Shown: positions 35,687 through 38,356 of the stretch, in pieces | Layout: the number at the start of each line of letters is the position of its first letter | How positions within the stretch are numbered: position 1 is the stretch's first letter | Assembly: GCA_002320485.1 (NCBI GenBank) | Contig: DCKW01000064.1 | Span: 1 to 38,356, forward strand | Source of the DNA: Micavibrio sp. UBA1664 | GTDB taxonomy: Bacteria; Pseudomonadota; Alphaproteobacteria; Micavibrionales; UBA1664 | Direction of reading: 5' to 3' | Length of the DNA: 38,356 nt | Translations under genes and position numbers: made by a program | The notes under the pieces: generated by a model | What the model saw: only the letters and a program-made list of their open reading frames with translations | Databases searched by the model: none | Told to the model about the DNA's origin: nothing

Positions 35687-36313
35687 ATGACACAAAAATA
35701 TGATGTACTTACCGAGTTATTCAGTATGCTTGGATCTTATAATAGATCTGCAAAATATCAGCTTGTACCCAGTGAAAAAGAAAATTTATTCCGCATTAAG
35801 GCTCTTCGATCTTTTGGCGATGTTAAAGTTGGCGATATTGGCGGATTAGTATCTGGCGAAAATAACCTTTCTCATAACGGCACATGTTGGGTTTATGACG
35901 ATGCTCAAGTTACAGGTAAGGCAAAAGTTACAGCTGGCGCTCAGATCAGGGATAATGCCCGAGTTGAAGAAAATGCAGAAATTGGCGGCTATGCGAAAGT
36001 TAGTGGTAACTCGCTCATTACTAATAAAGCCCGTGTTAAAGCATTCTCACGAGTTAAAGATAATGCACACATAGGGGGTAACGCTTTAATTGAACATTGC
36101 GCTACAGTTTTTGGTCATGCACGCATTGAAGATAATGCAAAATTAGGAGGCTATGTAAACATAGGGGGTGATGCGAGGATTTGTGCAGATTCTCGTATTG
36201 GATATGAAAAGAATAGTCCCGGATATACCATCGCAAACAAGAATCATAGTGAAATGATAACCTGTGGAGATTATCGGGAGCGAAAAAAAATAGATTGGCC
36301 AGCTCCAACTTGA
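35687..36313 (+). CDS. Parallel beta-helix repeat protein (phage/prophage-type)
   Basis: A 208-residue protein from the ATG at 35687, which has ATAGGG just six bases upstream; an earlier in-frame ATG at 35663 has no ribosome site. After an N-terminal head (Y-Q-L-V-P-S ... I-K-A-L-R-S-F-G-D-V-K) comes G-D-I-G-G, then L-S-H-N-G-T-C-W-V-Y-D-D-A, followed by about 17 short repeats of the form N-A-x-V/I or D-N-A-x-I-G (68-172), a left-handed beta-helix pattern. Similar proteins are common in phages and mobile elements of gut bacteria; function is unknown. Composition looks more AT-rich than neighbouring genes. It is unrelated in function to the LPS genes before it. Confidence 0.85.
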   Translation: MTQKYDVLTELFSMLGSYNRSAKYQLVPSEKENLFRIKALRSFGDVKVGDIGGLVSGENNLSHNGTCWVYDDAQVTGKAKVTAGAQIRDNARVEENAEIGGYAKVSGNSLITNKARVKAFSRVKDNAHIGGNALIEHCATVFGHARIEDNAKLGGYVNIGGDARICADSRIGYEKNSPGYTIANKNHSEMITCGDYRERKKIDWPAPT

Positions 36314-36321
36314 TAAAAACT

Positions 36322-37506
36322 TTAAGGTGTAAATTGTAGATATGAGATAAAAAATCCATCCATATCCCCATAGGTCGGAAGCAAACGCATATCACCCTGT
36401 TCATTATGATATTTTTCATCGCCTTTAATCATGCGGCAAAAATGAGGGTTATTTTTTAAAAATATCTCAACTTGACGCTCGCCCTCATCCTTTTGTAGGG
36501 AACACGTGCAATATACCAATACGCCTTCGGGGTTGAGCCAACTCTTCGCTTTATCTAACAGTTGCGCCTGCAATTTAACCAGTACATTAATATCTTTTTC
36601 ACTTCGGATATAAGGAAGGTCGGGATGACGGCGGATCGTTCCTGTGGCTGAACACGGTGCATCCAAAATGATATAATCCGCTTTCTTATCTGGTTGCCAT
36701 TTCAGTATATCGGCACATTCGACAGTCACCTTATCCGCCAATTGTGTGCGATGCAGATTTTCCTGCAGCCGTTTCAACCTTTTTTCAGAAATATCAACCG
36801 CCGCGACTTTTGCACCTTTGGCGGCGAGTTGCATCGTTTTTCCACCGGGCGCCGCGCATAAGTCAAACACGATTTTCCCTGTCAAATCGCCTAATAAAGA
36901 AACAGGATAATGCGACGAATAATCCTGCACCCATTGATCGGAAGTTAATTCAGAAAAAGATTCCAACCCTTGCCATTGCCCCGTTTTATCAGATATCCCG
37001 ACACCTGCTTCCTTGAGACTGGCCTCTTCTAAAGCCTTGGCAGTGTCCGTATCATAATCTGCAACCCATGATTGTAGCAGCCATTGCGGCAATGCCGGCT
37101 TTATTTCTTTTTGCCCTTCGCGCAATAATCTGCGCAAAACGGCGTTCACCAATCCCTTTTGTTTTGAGCACTTAATTTTATAAGTCAGATCAACGGATAT
37201 ATTAACAGCCGCATGGTCGGCAACCCCCATCAGGTAAATCTGCGCCGCGCCGATTAGAAGCAGGATATTTAATGCCGAGGGTGTCACATCCTGTTGACGA
37301 TTGGCGGCGGCATTCACGGCTTTTTGCAAACCATCCTTATGCCGCAGGACAAACCCGCATAGAGCATGCGCAAATGATTTATCCTGAGGGAATAATGACA
37401 GTTTAACCGCATTTTTATCGAGTGCCACATCCAAGGGTTGCCCGCCATCAAAAACCGCCATCAGCGTATTGAGCGCACACAAGCGCGAATTGATACCTTC
37501 CGCCAT
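36322..37506 (-). CDS. rsmB: RsmB-like 16S rRNA (cytosine-C5) methyltransferase
   Basis: SAM-dependent rRNA m5C methyltransferase of the RsmB/NOP2 family, with an N-terminal NusB-like RNA-binding domain (1-130) and a catalytic domain. SAM motif I reads F-D-L-C-A-A-P-G-G-K-T (214-224), the catalytic cysteine motif is T-C-S (334-336; Cys335) and the second is D-A-P-C-S-A-T-G (282-289; Cys285). Length is 394, a little below the usual 420-450; the region between the NusB domain and motif I (about 150-205) looks shortened. It overlaps htpX by one base (TAATG). Confidence 0.9.
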   Translation of the reverse strand: MAEGINSRLCALNTLMAVFDGGQPLDVALDKNAVKLSLFPQDKSFAHALCGFVLRHKDGLQKAVNAAANRQQDVTPSALNILLLIGAAQIYLMGVADHAAVNISVDLTYKIKCSKQKGLVNAVLRRLLREGQKEIKPALPQWLLQSWVADYDTDTAKALEEASLKEAGVGISDKTGQWQGLESFSELTSDQWVQDYSSHYPVSLLGDLTGKIVFDLCAAPGGKTMQLAAKGAKVAAVDISEKRLKRLQENLHRTQLADKVTVECADILKWQPDKKADYIILDAPCSATGTIRRHPDLPYIRSEKDINVLVKLQAQLLDKAKSWLNPEGVLVYCTCSLQKDEGERQVEIFLKNNPHFCRMIKGDEKYHNEQGDMRLLPTYGDMDGFFISYLQFTP

Positions 37507-38339
37507 TAAACGTCCATCGCACGCAAGCGCCGCACACGCTCTTCGGTTTTAGGGTGGGTGGAAAAAAGGCCGTCTACGGCATGCATGTGCAAAGGATTAA
37601 TAATAAACATATGCGCGGTAGAGGGGTTGCGCTCTGCTGCGGGATTATCAATGACCTCCGCCTTCATCGCGATTTTTTCCAAAGCGGAAGCCAGCCATTC
37701 AGGCTTACCGCAAATTTCCGCACCGATACGGTCCGCCTCATATTCACGCGAACGGGAAATTGCCATTTGCACGATTGAGGCGGCCAACGGCGCCAAAATC
37801 ATCACCGCAAGACTACCCAAAATTCCCATACGGTTATTTTGCCCGCCGCCAAAAAACATCATAAAATTGGCAATCATTGATATCGCGCCGGCAAGAGTTG
37901 CGGTGATGGTCATCACAAGCGTATCGCGGTTTTTAATATGCGCCAGTTCGTGCGCCATAACGCCGGCCACCTCGCCCATATCCAAACGACGTAACAATCC
38001 GGTTGTGGCCGCCACGGCCGCGTTTTCAGGGTTGCGCCCCGTGGCGAAGGCATTCGGCTGGTCATTTTCAATGATATAGACCTTGGGCATGGGCATATTG
38101 GCGTTTTCAACCATTTGCGCAACCATATTATACAGGTCGGGCGCATTCGTCGGGTCAACCTCCTTTGCGCCGTAGTATCGTAAAACCAGCTTATCTGAAT
38201 TCCACCATGAAAAAACATTCGTGGCAACGGCTATAGCGAATGCGATCATCATTCCCGATGTGCCGCCGATCATGGCTCCGATCCCGATAAACAGGGCGGT
38301 CATCGCCGCCATTAATACGAATGTCTTCATATATCCCAT
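37506..38339 (-). CDS. htpX: Membrane zinc metalloprotease HtpX
   Basis: M48-family membrane protease of envelope quality control. 277 residues: membrane helices at about 5-22 and 29-46, then zinc site M-A-H-E-L-A-H (128-134; His130, Glu131, His134), two further helices, and a third ligand Glu in S-R-E-Y-E-A-D. The N-terminal 46 residues are strongly hydrophobic. The ATG at 38339 is followed by a second in-frame ATG three codons on (38330); either may be used. Its stop overlaps the start of rsmB by one base, so the two form an operon. Confidence 0.94.
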   Translation of the reverse strand: MGYMKTFVLMAAMTALFIGIGAMIGGTSGMMIAFAIAVATNVFSWWNSDKLVLRYYGAKEVDPTNAPDLYNMVAQMVENANMPMPKVYIIENDQPNAFATGRNPENAAVAATTGLLRRLDMGEVAGVMAHELAHIKNRDTLVMTITATLAGAISMIANFMMFFGGGQNNRMGILGSLAVMILAPLAASIVQMAISRSREYEADRIGAEICGKPEWLASALEKIAMKAEVIDNPAAERNPSTAHMFIINPLHMHAVDGLFSTHPKTEERVRRLRAMDV

Positions 38340-38356
38340 TTTTTATAAACGATCCT

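Noticed and set aside
37558..38079. 173-codon plus-strand frame opposite htpX
   Set aside because: It covers the HtpX zinc site on the other strand and has low-quality, Ala/Ser-rich composition without motifs.

Overview
The window looks like a chromosomal stretch of a Gram-negative alphaproteobacterium. Evidence: the gene order RNase D-like exonuclease, kdsD, lptC, lptA, lptB is typical of that class; the UbiH/UbiL-type hydroxylase, PBP1A and DUF748-type proteins also fit; LPS and outer-membrane lipid genes require an outer membrane. By eye the base composition is moderately AT-leaning, with very AT-rich intergenic DNA. A chromosomally scattered Icm/Dot-like system would suit Micavibrio-like or other non-model alphaproteobacteria, but that placement is inference. 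I see no rRNA, tRNA, insertion sequence, integrase or CRISPR array.

Layout. 1-5631 (+): 5'-truncated M32 carboxypeptidase, the MlaE/MlaF lipid-transport pair and class A penicillin-binding protein 1A. 5637-6188 (-): Smr-domain protein. 6242-8893 (+): an exported protein and a charged protein, both unrecognised, then cysS. 8915-9818: a strong hairpin terminator, a small exported protein and an SCP2 protein (both -). 10067-13284: a small orphan ORF, an acyl-CoA dehydrogenase (-) and a DUF748/AsmA-like protein (+). 13288-17062 (-): fused 3-hydroxyacyl-CoA dehydrogenase/enoyl-CoA hydratase, ceramidase-like membrane protein, Cys-rich exported protein with TrbM-like spacing, and a short coiled-coil protein. 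17190-19301 (+): icmT-like gene, yggS and a ubiquinone-type hydroxylase. 19303-22423 (-): RNase R and a Tas-like aldo/keto reductase. 22493-28565 (-): an Icm/Dot (type IVB secretion) cluster in the order icmC, icmD, icmJ, icmB, plus an unknown one-TM protein. 28734-31838 (-): a polysaccharide-type tyrosine autokinase and a receiver protein with a degenerate GGDEF domain. 31969-35585 (+): RNase D-like, kdsD, lptC, lptA, lptB. 35687-36313 (+): a beta-helix repeat protein of phage-like type. 36322-38339 (-): rsmB and htpX.

How the genes work together. Several groups concern the envelope: MlaEF (phospholipid trafficking), PBP1A (peptidoglycan), KdsD-LptCAB (Kdo synthesis and LPS export), HtpX (membrane-protein quality control), DUF748 and the tyrosine kinase (probably polysaccharide export). 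A second theme is lipid breakdown: acyl-CoA dehydrogenase, fused HAD/ECH enzyme, SCP2 protein and ceramidase-like hydrolase. The most interesting part is the Icm/Dot-like machinery. Four adjacent genes keep the Legionella order, icmT lies about 5 kb away in a housekeeping operon, and the icmC-type gene is an unusually long protein built from about four copies of the two-helix IcmD module. The unknown protein after icmB is a good candidate for a new component of the system.
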